Positions 21,813-33,452 of a stretch of DNA of 64,000 bases are shown here, piece after piece (position 1 is the first letter of the stretch; each line of letters starts with the position of its first letter). The notes below the pieces were generated by a model. The model did no database searches and was not told the DNA's origin. It saw nothing but the letters and a program-made list of their open reading frames with translations. Where the stretch lies: positions 3,929,524 to 3,993,523 of the forward strand of contig QVOM02000053.1 in NCBI GenBank assembly GCA_003586115.2. Reading direction: 5' to 3'. The position numbers were made by a program, and so were the translations under genes. The DNA comes from Salvator merianae (taxonomy: Eukaryota; Chordata; Lepidosauria; Squamata; Teiidae).

Positions 21813-22071
21813 TAAAGATGTGTAGAACTTCAAACTGGTTTGACGTGAACAGGGTATATTTGGTTTGAACTGAACATTCTGCCTGTTTGAATTTGAATCA
21901 GAGGGATGTTTAGATGAACCTATCAAACGTACCCTGTTTGAACTGAAATCAAAGGTGTTCGAAGGTATTTGAATTAAACTGAACATCATGCCTGTTTGAA
22001 TTTGAACCAAACCAGCGAATATTCAGTTCAAATCAAACTGAACCAGGAAAAAAAGTTTGTGCACATCTCTA
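21813..22071. mobile_element. hAT-like non-autonomous element
   Basis: Begins TAAAGATGTGTAGAACTTC and ends GTGCACATCTCTA, so both terminal repeats of the family are present. The interior has repeated GTTTGAATTTGAA and TTGAACTGAA words. The flanks TTATACAG and TGAAGTGT do not match, so no target duplication is visible; the copy is older or has lost its edges. Confidence 0.6.
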
Positions 22072-22074
22072 TGA

Positions 22075-23500
22075 AGTGTGTGCACTCAAATAGCTTATCT
22101 GACTGCTCCAGAAATTCTTTAATGAAGAACAGGAATATTGGGAGCCTAATCCTGGAATGTCAGTAAATCCTTGGTTTTACTGATGGGCCATGTAGGAAAA
22201 TATTGGTCAGGTAGACCTCATTCTGTCACTTATGACTTTACCTGTATCAGGTAAGAATCCATTTGCACCAGAGACCTATTGAAGAGAAATTCAAGGTCAC
22301 TATGTGAAATTTCCATAGAGATAATCATTATATTATCAAGGAGCATTTATTAATGAAGGGGCCCAAGGTGAATTGCTTATTAAAAGTCCTACGTGAATGA
22401 CAGTCACATATTGGTAAACTGATAAAGCTAATTTACTGAGAAAAAGTCACGCAGATGTAAGTCTTCCAAATGCCTTGCCCTGATTTCCCAGTAAAGGAGG
22501 TATTTAATGTCTCAGGTGTTCACTGGCTTAGAGATCCAGACAGATATACAAACAGGAAAATAAAATTTATTGCTTTCAATCAGTTATAACAATAAAAATA
22601 ATCAGAGGAGAATGCAGCAATTGTTCAAAACATGTCTGCAACAGCAAAGAGGTCCCAGTATGGTCCATTGTAGTGTGGTTGAGAAATAAAAAATGGCCAC
22701 ATCTGTGGATCTTGACATGCACAATTATGGACACGCACATTTGGTAACCGAATGCTACTTTTGATAACTTCTTGGGAAAAGGAAGATTAGCACCCCAGAC
22801 CTTCTTTTTACTGACAACAATGAGCCAATAGCATTGGGAAGGAACTGGACCCACTTGGTTCCTATAAAAAGTGTTATGGGATACCTAGTCCTAGTAGGAT
22901 ATTCTTTTATCATGTGGAGTAGGGAGGGATGAAGTGATCTTTGTCTGTGCTGTCTTGGCCCTGGAACTAGCTGATGGCAGGGCTGCACCAGCAGTGATTC
23001 CACCCACAAGCCATATTTATGGGAGGCAGGGTCCAATTCAGTTCCAGGCTTGAAGTCTCCACACTGCATGCATGGAGAGTTTGCATTTGAAATGGGAGAT
23101 TTCTCAGAACTTATTTGAAGATTTGGGGGAAGTTTCTGATTGGGCAAGTAAAGCAAACAAACTAAAAGAAATGGTTTCACGGACCGGGCAGCCTGCACAA
23201 AAATATTGCAGGAAATAGCTCAATCAATCTGCAATAGAGAGAGTTGAGCTTCGAAGGCTTTGTGGCCTTGGATGGCTGCAGGAACTTCTGTGGGGCCTCT
23301 GTGGTTGCCTGACTCTTGGGAGGAACAGCGAGTGTAGCTAAGGGCTCAGCTGAATCGTTGAAAGATGGAAATTATTTTTCAGGTCAGAACGTCTTGCATT
23401 TAAATTATTTTTGCCTCTCTTCTTATAACTCACAGCGCGAAGACAGTGGTAATTCCTCTCAGCAAATTTTCAGAGCTTTTTCTTGTTTGGAGGTAAGAAG
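22075..23500. other. Intergenic DNA, nothing recognised
   Basis: The minus-strand open frame at 22755-23198 is long (147 codons) but has no domain and no neighbouring splice or repeat context that would support it. Confidence 0.4.
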
Positions 23501-23505
23501 TTGTT

Positions 23506-23533
23506 CTCTCTCTCTCTTTCTCTCTCTCTCTCT
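23506..23533. repeat. (CT)n microsatellite
   Basis: TCTCTCTCTCTCTTTCTCTC run with one or two interruptions. Confidence 0.85.
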
Positions 23534-23844
23534 GCTTGGAGCTTCTGTGGGAATTGCTGCTGTTTGCATTTTCTCATCTCCAAGGTCTTGTCAATTAGAA
23601 ACTGTCTGGGGAGATTTAACCCTCTGTCGAAGCAGAGGCTGTAGCTGATGATTGTAAAAAACGTGTTTGGTAGAATGAAAAGCCTGTCTGCATCCTTAAC
23701 AGTATAGATATTATTAAGGATTTTTTAAATGTTAAGGCTGAGGGTCAAAGCTATGTAGCAATAAGCCTTAGGCTGTGTCTGTCCTGGGCCGATAAACCAG
23801 CCCAGCAGAATCCGCACTATGAGAAGTTCTACCAGGAAGCCATG

Positions 23845-23900
23845 ACAGTTCAGTTCAAACCATGTGTGGTTTGGTTCAAATTCAAACTGGTAACTCCCTT
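23845..23900. mobile_element. Fragment related to hAT-like repeats
   Basis: CAGTTCAGTTCAAACCATG and GGTTTGGTTCAAATTCAAAC share the word style of the interiors at 16023 and 21813. Terminal repeats are not seen, so this is a tentative fragment. Confidence 0.35.
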
Positions 23901-23904
23901 GCCC

Positions 23905-25160
23905 CTCCAGACTCCCAGAAGGCAGCCCCAAATGGCCATCTGGATGGGGCCATTGCTACTGGGACCTGTGCTCAGAAGAGATACGGTTCTTCAATGCAAA
24001 GGAAAATGTCAAGGAAAAAGTGAAAGGATACCGATTTCTCCTGTTTCAATATGTGTGTGTGTGTTTCCTGAGAGCCAAGAATGTATTTGGAAAAGAGCTT
24101 TTGAAGGAATTCTCTGGGGTTGGAATGCCACCCACTCCTTTAAAATTAGTTCACTCAAGTCTGCGGCTGCACTGCTGGCAGCTGTTTGTTCGCTTGGCAA
24201 GATACAATTATGCCTCATTTCATCTGTCAAATGCTGGAGGCAATGTTACCGCCGTTTTTGAATACTATATCTGCATATAGTATCTTGCATGCATTTACGC
24301 GGCACACTTTGCTTTCTTCTCTCATGAACGGAGCAATGGTCTTCTCAATGTAATAAGAGAGCGACTGAATTTTGGGGGCTAGTAGTCATTGGCAAGAGAA
24401 CGTAGGATCACACGTTGTCACCTATCATGATATTCTCCTGGTCAAATGGTTATTTTCTTTTCATTGTGGTGTCTCGAAACTTTGACTAGAAGAGCTAGCA
24501 GGACCAAAACATGGGCAGAGAATAGCATGGAATCATACTAGTTTCAGGGGCCAATCCATCTTCAATCCACCTTCAGAATGAAATCCTTAACATTTTAACT
24601 TTTGGCATCGCACAATTCTGCCAAATTTGAACGTCTGTCAGCTGCTGGACCCCTTTTTTTGAAAAGCTAAACACTCATAAAAATTGGCATATATACAGCG
24701 TGAAAAAACAGGAAGGACCCAAGCCAAAAAGGCACAGGCAGTGCCATGGCTTTAAAGGCAAACCAAGATGGAGGAAACAAAATGCATTCAAGAATCATTT
24801 CATTTTACTCTTGAGGGAAAATGTGCATTAAATTAATCAAAGCTGGTGACTGGATGATACTCACTAAGCATAACATCTAGCGGATGGTCTTGAACAGCGT
24901 TTGAAGTTGGCAGCGGGAGAATGGTCTGAGGAGCTCTGAGAGTTTTTTACGCCATTCTGCCGCTCAAGTACCATAATGACACTTATGGTGGGAGAAGAAT
25001 GCAGCATCTGTGCAGGCATTGGGTGCTCAACAAGAGGGCAGTGTTGTGCGGACCCTGTGCCCTCATTGCAGATTCAAAGTGCCATAAAGGTGCCATGTGG
25101 ATCCCGCCAAAGTTCAATAACACACTCTCCTCTTGAAGCGATGAAGTACAGAAAGTTATT
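23905..25160. other. Intergenic DNA with one short dispersed repeat
   Basis: Mostly unrecognised. At 25060-25115 a reverse copy of the ATTATGGCACCTT-type repeat is seen (AAAGTGCCATAAAGGTGCCA, then TGGATCCCGCCAAAG). Confidence 0.4.
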
Positions 25161-25164
25161 TCTT

Positions 25165-25405
25165 ATAATTCTTTCCTTCCTATCTTCTGTTCTCCCTTCT
25201 CTTCCCCCAATTTCTTTTCCTTCCTTCCCTTCCTTCCCTTCCTAATTTCTTTTCCTTCTTCCTCTCTCTCTTCCTTTCCCCTTTTCTCTCCCCAGTTTCT
25301 TTTTGTTCTTTCCTTCTTTCGTCCCTCCCTCTCCTCGTTCTCTGCTCGATTTCTTTTCCTCCTCCCTTCTTCCCTCCCTTGCTCCGTTCCTTCTTTCCTT
25401 CCATC
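25165..25405. repeat. Long polypyrimidine tract
   Basis: About 240 bases of plus strand are almost pure C/T (TTCCTTCCCTTCCTTCCC, CCTCCCTCTCC and similar). The highly charged Glu/Lys/Arg open frames on the minus strand come from this tract and are not genes. Such tracts can form triplex DNA. Confidence 0.85.
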
Positions 25406-26500
25406 CAAGACAGAAACCTGGGCAGGTCCAGCTGGCCTTTCCCATCAGCCTGACACTTCATTTTGGCAGTGTTGTGTTGTCCTGGTGCTTTACCATTCTC
25501 CTTTGCTCTGCCGCCATGCCATTGTTTCGTTATTTGATTAATACCACTTCGTTGTTGGATGGGTTTTCATGATTGAGTAAGTCACTCTGGGGATTTTGGA
25601 GCTGGAAATAGCCACGGATGTATTAATACAAATACAAAACGCACCTCTGATGAGCCGACATAACGAAAAGGAGGGAAGAATGAAATAAAATAGATGGTTT
25701 GCAAATAAATGGTTTGCCTGAAGTGATAAGAATTTGATACAATGTATCCCTTGCTATGCCTGATCTTTGCTGTATCAGTTCCTTGATAGATCTAAAGACA
25801 ACTAGGTGCTGTAAAACATTTGAAAGACAACAAAGGTTAAAAGATTTTTCAGGGTCCTCTGATATTGAGCCGTCATCAATTCTATGACTAGAATGGCTCC
25901 TGGATCCTATTTGAAGGGGAGGCAACGCGAACCTGGTTTCTTCTCTAATTAAATTCTCATCTTTTGCCCAAGTGGTTGAAAGGGCAACTGTCTTAAACCT
26001 TTGAACTTTATTTGTAATACAAAGCTTCAATTAGATAAAAGACAATAATTAGCAAATCTTTTATCTTTGGGCATAATTAAATCTTTAAAAGAAGACACCT
26101 TAATCAATGAGTTGTAATGACAAGTTCATAAATTAATTAATCCCACCAATGAGAGCCTAACACAGATCGATGGATGTTAAAAGAAATCCAGGGTGAGGGG
26201 ACCGGGCCATAGTAACACTGTAGCTCAATTCAATGGGGTTTAAAGATTCCCTTCTCCAAAGTATTAGCTAGCTGAAAAGTTGATGTATTCTATAAAAGAA
26301 GTTCACTAAATATTATCTCCTTAGTGAATAGTAAGCCTTGATGCTTTTCCTCAATCAGTTTTTTTTTATTTAAAAAATGATTCAATGGATGACCAACACA
26401 CACATTCTCTCTCTCCCCCCCCCCCCCGGAAAGTCTATATCTGGCTGCATTTATTCACACATATACTCAGAAAAAAACAAATATCTTAAAAAGGACTCAG
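25406..26500. other. Intergenic DNA with a candidate conserved tract
   Basis: No coding signature. Bases 26035-26165 are AT-rich, free of recognised repeat and hold several homeobox-type TAATTA words (ATAAATTAATTAATCCCACC). A poly-C run is at about 26414-26427. Confidence 0.35.
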
Positions 26501-26504
26501 GATG

Positions 26505-26563
26505 TGTTCACACATGTGTTTAAGGATGCCCCTAGGGTGAATTTGTGACTCAAGGGACAGACA

Positions 26564-26597
<34 letters not shown>

Positions 26598-26960
26598 ATA
26601 AACCTTTATCTTGTCCTCAAACTTCTGATTATCCACCTCCATATATTCACAGATATGAAATAATCACTCTTGGGATGAGTCACAGCAGTTTGGGTCAGAT
26701 AGGGTGGGAGCCTTCTCAATCACAGCCTACTACAGCTGCTGACCAATCAGGTCCATGAACACCCAGGATGGCAGTGGCCAATGGAAGGCAAGCAAGAAAG
26801 GTGATGGCAAGGAAGAACTGTCAGGTAGGAAGCTTCTAGCCACTTAATTTTTAAACTATCTGATGTGGTGGGGGGTTTCCTGCATCCACAGATGGGCTGG
26901 TCCCAGAAAACGAATGCCCCAAATGCCCCCTGTGTGATCGCACCCTCAGTAACAGTATTA
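26505..26960 (+). mobile_element. Dispersed element, family A
   Basis: Shares with 37685-38030 (same strand) GGGTGAATTTGTGACTCAAG, GATTATCCACC, CAGATATGAAATAATCACTC, AGGGTGGGAGCC and a CCAATCAGG block. It ends near GTGTGATCGCACCCTCAG, mirroring the GTGYGATC end of the reverse copy at 13350-13682. A dinucleotide run has expanded inside it. No coding. Confidence 0.6.
26563..26598. repeat. (AT)n(GT)n compound microsatellite
   Basis: ATATATATATATGTGTGTGTG-type run inside a family A element. Confidence 0.9.
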
Positions 26961-26964
26961 TAAT

Positions 26965-28480
26965 GACAGCACTGGTAAAGCGAGGAGACACGGAGTAAAT
27001 GTCACTTCAGACATCTACCTAGTTCTTAAAAGTGGCGCTGAACCACTGACTTAGCTACAGTTGTACTCTGAGGGCTGTTTTTCTTTGAAGGGGATGCACT
27101 CTCTGCAAAGTCATAAAGCATTTGTAACTCCCCAGGAATTGCTACTGAGAGCAGGAGACAAGCTGAACAACTGAGCAATTGCATCTGGGAAATGCCAGTC
27201 CGATCCTCTGTGCCATCTTCACCTGTCTTGAATTGCAGGTTATGTACTTTTGCACTTAGCCGCCTGAAATCTCTTGTGCTCGCTCTGCTGTCATTCCTGC
27301 AGGCTGCGTCCTCTGACAGGGGATGTCTGTCACATCTCTCCCTTTGCAGAGATCAGCCGCACGGCCTGTCTAAAGGTTGTAAGAGGGTTCGGAAGATTCT
27401 TCAGGCCAGGCTGCTCACAACCTGAGGATTTATATTCAGGAAGTCTACCTGCGGACCTAAACTTCCTGCCTCTTTGGGCATGTGGCATTTCCAGGTATTA
27501 TCACCCAGACTCACAGCATGGAAACTTAATCGGCTATGGAGCAACTGCTCTTTCCACCTTATTAGGTTATCAGAGAGATGTATGGGGACAGCTTACTTTG
27601 ATGAAGCCTAAGGAATCTTTATATTCCACCTTTTCTATTCTGCTTTGCTTGTGATGTTTTTGCTCTGATGTTGCCTATCAAGTAGATGAAGCAGACAGAG
27701 CTAGAGCGTTGGGAGGGAAACTGCTGTGCTGATGTTAGAAGACAATAGAATTTTGCTTTCTGTTCTAGCAGCAACTTCAGTAGTAGGACAATCCTGCCCA
27801 ACCTCCGCTTTATTTTCTCTTGCAAGGTTTTGCAGGGAGAGAAGGCCGCCTATGCTAGCTGAATATCAAGGATGAAGAAGAGATTAAGATCACGTCTGAA
27901 CAAGAGTTAAATGATGTGGTCTCTGGCACGTGACTATGTCAGGATCTGCCGTGAGTGTGCAGGGGCTGCTTGACCCTGTGACCTTGCAGCTGGGTTAGTG
28001 TACTGGCAGAGTCAGGGTCCCCTGTCCACTGTCAGCAATGGTGGCCACCTTAATTTTTGCACAGCTGGAGCAAACACCATGCTGCGGTAAGTAAAGCACT
28101 ACAAGCAGAGCACTCTTCTCTGTGGCAATTCCTAGGGGTGCTCTAGTTAGAGCATGATGTGCAGGTCCTATCAGTATGGACAGCACTGGTCCATGGAGTA
28201 GAACCAAAGAGAGGTGGAGGTGATGTAGTGATGGAAAGAAAGCCTGAACTGGACTTCTGTTGGCTTGAACGGCACAACAGGCCATATCTTGTTTTGGGTG
28301 GGAAAAAGCAAGAAATTGCTGCTTTTATTTCAACCTGTTGTGGGCATGACCTATGGATCTTTGGACCATTATATTGCCTGCCAGAGCCGCAATATAGTGC
28401 TACAGGATAAAATGACAGCATAGTTCTGACCTACAATAAAAGTATGTACCCTGCATTGTTTAGTAATTGCTTATCCATCT
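26965..28480. other. Intergenic DNA, nothing recognised
   Basis: Some open frames of 70-126 codons exist (for example plus 27274-27654) without any family signature. The interval is somewhat richer in GC than its surroundings and may contain old unrecognised repeats. Confidence 0.35.
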
Positions 28481-28599
28481 CTGATGACTGGAAAAAGCCC
28501 AGTCTGATCGCACCCTTAGTCAACATTCTGTGGATACTGGGCATTTAGTTGTTTTGCCGTCCTCCCCTCCTAGATTCAGTACAAAGATTACTACAGAGG

Positions 28600-28800
28600 A
28601 AGGTTGCACACAAATGCATGCTGCTCCTTTAATCGTGGCAGCAAATCATTACAGGGCATCATTAGAGGCCTAACAGGCCATTCAGACCTGCGCCACAGTC
28701 AGCCATTGGAAGTAGCACTTCCGCACTCTAAAATGGAGATGTGGAGGTGTCTTTTTCAATGCTGGATCAGGTTGCCTCCCCCATAAGTGGGGACCTGGCC
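28600..28800 (+). repeat. Dispersed repeat, family B (AAAATGGAGATG type)
   Basis: TCTAAAATGGAGATGTGGAG, GGTGTCTTTTTC and CCATAAGTGGGGACCTGGCC parallel CCAAAATGGAAATGAAGAG, GGTGCCTTTTTC and CCATAAGTGGAGACATGGCC at 44532-44620. Not assigned to a named family. Confidence 0.5.
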
Positions 28801-29100
28801 TATCTTTCAGATTTCTTTCTTGGCATCCATTTCAATGCAAGCATATCTTGTACAACATGTTTTTGCTTTTACTCAGTTGGTAAAATGCGACTTCCCCTTG
28901 TATATGTATATGGATTTTTACAGCATGGGTTTGCATTTACATGGTTGGTAAAATGTTTAATGGGATCCTCAAAACCTTGAATTGTGTGATTTTGCTTCTG
29001 GAGTGCTATTGACTTATAGTGACAGACTTGATCTTCCCTCTGCATTGTCAGTGACTTATAATGGTTGACTGGATGTCATCTCTGCTGTGTCATTGTCTTA

Positions 29101-29290
29101 CGTTTATTTATTTATTTATTTATTAAAAATATGTATACACTGCTTTCCTAAATTGTAAGCTTACACTGGTACAACTGGGCCTCCATGGTTCCCATAACCC
29201 ACAGGTTTCCGTAGCTGACAGTTGCATAACACAGTTTTGCAAATCATAGCATTTGAGGATAGCCTTGTGCTTCCTTCATTGTCTTAACGT
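29101..29290 (-). mobile_element. LINE-type 3' end with (TTTA)n
   Basis: A (TTTA)n run (29101-29123) is followed by TATGTATACACTGCTTTCC, the reverse of a common squamate LINE 3' end. The rest of the copy is diverged. Confidence 0.45.
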
Positions 29291-29299
29291 TCCCCAGAG

Positions 29300-31080
29300 T
29301 GGCACATCATCAAAGGAAGATAAAACTGCATCAGTATCTTTCAAGGTTTGGCATCAGCCTGTGATAAATCCTAGGAGCTAATTAACACTAAAAGGTAATC
29401 TTCTAAATCAAGAATAGGACTTACGTTTGGACAGTGGAGAACACGCATGCTTTTGTAGACTTTTAAAGGAATTTTCAAGTTGCTTAATAGCCTTTTTAAT
29501 TAACTGTTCTTTTCAAAAACATTTAACTTGGGGGACTGGAGAGTGAAGTGTGATAAGAAGCTGCAGCCAACTTCTGTACCACGAAATTTCTCTCTGAATA
29601 CTGTTTAAAGCAGTCTCAAAGTTATTATAGAGATTAGAGGACTGTTCAGTCCTAATGTTTTGTGTACCTCTTTATATTCGCCTCTGGGAACATGGGGAGG
29701 TTGCGTAGGAGTAGAATCAGCAGTGATATCAGCAATGTTTAAGGGCACCTAACAAGACCAAGGGGAAAAAAATCAGTTCATACATCAGCCAAGCCTGAAT
29801 TACAACACGCATGAAGGAGAAAAGAAAAGATAACTCCACTTCCAAGCTATTGGTTGTGCTGGAACACCACTTAATTTACCCTTATGGGCCAGCTGCCCCT
29901 TTCAGAGTAGTCGTTCATATAGCCAGGCTCTACCTAAGCTAGCTGAAGCAGTAAGAACCCACCATGACCAAGACTCAGGCGGGATCTGCACGATATATTT
30001 ATGGCATCGTGGAAGGGCCCAAAAATCAGGGGGACCACACAGCCCCCCACTTCTCAGGCTACCATCATGCTGTAGTGGAGTGAAAAGTCGCTTTTTGCAA
30101 CAAGCACTCCGACAACACTCTTTCCTGCCCTGTTGCCATCACATGGGCTTAACTATGCTAATTTTTTCCTGGCGATCTGCCTGGCCCTGTTTTCAAAGAC
30201 ACGGAAAACAGCCAGTTTCTGGGGTCACTTCCTGTGCCCTCTAAAATAGGCCCAGGTAGAAACACGGAAGCCTTGGAACTTTCATTCCTGAATTTATTCC
30301 ACCATTAAAGCAAATGAGATTGTCTCTGTGTCTGTAATAGATGGCTCCCAGTTGACGTGGGGGTTTGAAAATAGTTAATGGCTTCAAGAAATATAACATT
30401 ACAGTTTATATGCTCTCTGGAGATTGCTTCTATGTGTAACCAAGGCAAAAACTAATGGCAAAAGCTGAAAATCTTGTTATTGGAATAGAAACAGAGGGAG
30501 AATAATTGGTTGCAGAAGAATATTATGTTTCTTGAATTTGTTAAAACATTTATATAGTGCACATTTCTGCAGTAGCGCTTTCAGGTGGCTTACAGGGTAA
30601 AATAATATATACATCCTCTCCTTTCAATCTCTCCATAGGCCTCTTTGCTGGAAAACCTCGCCGATGATGAATGTGTTTGTATTGTGAGATGTCTGTAACA
30701 TATGTAACCAGGTTGCTGTGAAATTCAGCAATAATGATGAAATTCTTAACATTCAAACAATGACAGGGAGTTTGAGGAAGCTTTGGAGATGTGTGATTGT
30801 GCCCACTTCCTAGGTTGGCGTCTGCTCTTTGGACTGCTTCTTTTGCAGAGTGGGTAAAAATACTTTGCAAAAGGAGCACAGTCGAGGTTTCCTGAAGCCA
30901 CTGGGCAGAGGGACAATGGCTGTAGAGATATGTTGAACCAATTTGGTTCATTCTTAGAGAACTGTTGTGTTCACATGGTCTCCATGCAAACTGAAACCCC
31001 CTGCAATTAAAAAAAAAAAAAAAAAGTTTGATTGGACCAAGCCAAGGGGGTTCTAATAAACCAAATGAACCACAGCAAAC
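29300..31080. other. Intergenic DNA with short repeat traces
   Basis: A short dispersed repeat start (GGCGGGATCTGCACGATATA, then TTATGGCATCG) is at 29978-30010. A possible LINE 3'-end trace is at 30548-30600. The 133-codon minus-strand frame 30951-30550 has no recognisable domain. Confidence 0.35.
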
Positions 31081-31084
31081 TTTA

Positions 31085-31172
31085 TTGAAGTTTATAACCC
31101 TGCCCTGGGATTTCTCTGTCCTGGGATTTCAGTGTTCAGCAGTATAAAAATTAATTAAATAAATAGTCAAGT
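31085..31172 (+). mobile_element. LINE-type 3' end
   Basis: CAGTATAAAAATTAATTAAATAAATAG is the typical end and A-rich tail of a squamate LINE/SINE 3' region, here after a 65-base unclear stretch. Only the tail end is secure. Confidence 0.4.
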
Positions 31173-31437
31173 CTCTGTCTTATGAGTAGGAGAGACTGCA
31201 CTGATGAAGACTGCCTCTATTTATATATCACTTTCATATCATTATGCTCAAAGTGTTTCCACAAAACAATAAAATAAATATGTAAACTGATGCAGCAAAA
31301 ATGTACAAATTCATAAATACACCAAATTCATTAAATCCATTTCATGAATTAAACATTTCTTTCTACATCAGCTTGCTAACTAATGTCCTAATTAAATTTC
31401 CTCTAAACAGATAAATAACCTTTTCATAAATTATAAC

Positions 31438-31464
31438 AATTTTGCTGGGAATGTCAGCAAAATT
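31438..31464. repeat. Perfect 10-bp inverted repeat
   Basis: AATTTTGCTG, a 7-base spacer, then CAGCAAAATT. The arms are perfectly complementary. The site is in repeat-free AT-rich DNA and could be a dimeric factor site or chance. Confidence 0.8.
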
Positions 31465-32063
31465 TCTATGGGCTCATGCATCAAATTCAATGTCTGGGTA
31501 GCAGAGGAGTGAATGTATTCCGTAGTAGAAAGGATGCTTTGCAAGGCAGTGTTGGACTACAACTCCCAGCTAAGTGCAACAGTCAGTAAACCTGAAACAA
31601 AACAATCTAAGCAAAATCCCAGAGTTTCAGGATAATTCAATCCAAAATAATATATTGTATAATTAAAATCATAGATGAAATTACGTGCATTTGAAAACAA
31701 TATTATAGTGACTGATATATAATTAAGACAACTATAAAGAAAGAAATCAGATAAAATTAAACCATCACAGAAATTAATTGATTGTCAACTTCCAGCTGTC
31801 ATTCTCTGTAGTTCTCCGTCCAAATCCATCAAAATGGGATGTTGAAGGTGAGACTTTTCTTATCCATGGTTGTATGGAGTGCAAATGCCCAAAGGACAGA
31901 AGGTTTTGTGGAATCATGACTGGTTAAGTCCTTGTCCAATCATACAACCCAGCCAAACACGTTTCAATGGAAGTCTTTTTTAATGGCATGTTCTGTGAGC
32001 AATACATGTAAGAAATCCACAATGGGATTACAGTATTATTCAGAAATCTGTGCAATTATACAA

Positions 32064-32420
32064 TACAGGGTGTTTCAAAAAGATGGACCCGATTAGAAAT
32101 CGCTATATCTCTGCAGCCACGAACCGCCCATGAATGAAACTCTTACCACTTGAAAGGGCAGGGCATAGAGTTCCAAATGATAATGGTTAGATGCCTCTCC
32201 CAGCTCAGTCGTTTGCAAGATGGCAAAGACACTTTGAGACGTATTTGGATGAATTCAACTATCGTCTCAATGTTGTCCATATAGCAGGTGGAAGGCACCA
32301 CAGAGCATTTATAAAATGGTTAGTAAAACTTGATCACTCGTTAAACTGTTTGTAACATGTTGCCATCCTGAAATATACTACTTTGAAATTGGGTCTATCT
32401 TTTTGGGTCTATCTTTTGGT
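32064..32420 (+). mobile_element. Shrunken mariner/Tc1-type element
   Basis: The left end TACAGGGTGTTTCAAAAAGA with TGGACCCGATT matches in reverse AATTGGGTCTATCTTTTTGG at 32387-32406, giving terminal inverted repeats starting at a TA. Between them a frame at about 32215-32310 reads RWQRHFETYLDEFNYRLNVV, then HIAGGRHH, which resembles the last residues of mariner-like transposases of arthropods. Everything upstream in the transposase is deleted. The right end has a duplicated GTCTATCTTTT(T)GG. It is not active. Confidence 0.6.
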
Positions 32421-32424
32421 TTGA

Positions 32425-33452
32425 GTGATCCTGAAACTTTGGAGTCCTGCTTTGTTTGGACTACAGCTCCTATCAGTCCCACTCAGGTTTGGGGACTTCT
32501 GTTGTAAAGAGAAGGAAAACACCCCATGTTCAGCTTTTTCCGTCTTTAACTCTAAGGCCCAGGGCTAGCCGCGATTAGCCAGAATAAATCATGTGCTTTG
32601 TGTGCCAATTGCTGAGAGGTCAGGACCAGCAGTGAGATTGTAAAGGGCAATGATGGTTTGTTTTGCACTTCCTGAGGCAGCTTGCTGGTCTCAGTAGCAA
32701 TCAGACATGGTCACAAATCAGGACAGGGACATTAATGTAGTAAGAACGTGATGTAGTCGTTTGATTGAATATTTTGTCTTCCCAGGCCAGTGGCTGGTCT
32801 GCATCACTTTTGGAATCTGATCCATGTGGAAAGAATAAACGCTCCCAGTTGTACCCCTTTGCTGGCCACAGTCCCAGTTTCTGAGCTGTGTCTGGCTGTA
32901 ACAAAGCGTGCTGTCCTGTTACCACTGTGAAAATGAGATTTAGGACGGGGAAGTTGGCTTCTGTAAATGGAAGTGGGCACCATCTTGCATTTACCTCCAG
33001 CAGAACAAAAACGTTTGGCCAGCTCTGAAAAGACCCTTTTCTGCCAGTCACTTTTGGAGCACAGCTAGATAGAGAAATAACTTGACTTAGATTGGGCAGC
33101 TTCTTAAGGCGCTACCACAAGCTGTCTGCACACGGATTCCTAATTTATTTTCAAGCTCAGCACAAAGTGCTAGTTATTGCCTGTAACACACTCTTATCAG
33201 CCTTCACCAATGCCCAGCCCTTATTAAGACCCTAGGGAAGATGGGTTGGAGCACAAGACTTTTATACTAGAGCAGCTTCTGGAAGAGAACGGCTAGATGC
33301 CCTCAAGCAGCCTTGTTGAGGTGGCTGGAAGCACTCCCTCCCACAAGAATGGGAAAGACATCCTGCTCCCTGCTCCTGCTCACCCTGCTTACTTTGGCTT
33401 AAAATTAGCCAAAAGGAGATATCAAGACAGGTCGCTATATTTGTGTTGCATT
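32425..33452. other. Intergenic DNA with a trace of an 'actacaactccca' repeat
   Basis: 32440-32500 (TTTGGACTACAGCTCCTATC) resembles a word found in several squamate repeats (also 31550-31570). The rest is unrecognised. Confidence 0.35.

Noticed and set aside
22755..23198. Minus-strand frame of 147 codons
   Set aside because: No domain, no codon or motif signal, and no splice context; length alone is compatible with chance in 64 kb.
23230..23640. Possible exon region with GTAAG donors (for example GGAGGTAAGAAG at 23488)
   Set aside because: Donor-like words are frequent and the flanking frame (110 codons) runs into a (CT)n tract with no family signature.
25163..25461. Minus-strand frames rich in Glu, Lys, Arg and Gly
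   Set aside because: They are produced by the polypurine strand of a simple tract; three overlapping frames are equally 'open', which argues against coding.
31441..31461. TGCTG...TCAGCA as a Maf recognition element
   Set aside because: The two halves are 6 bases apart instead of 2-3, so it does not fit the consensus; reported only as an inverted repeat.
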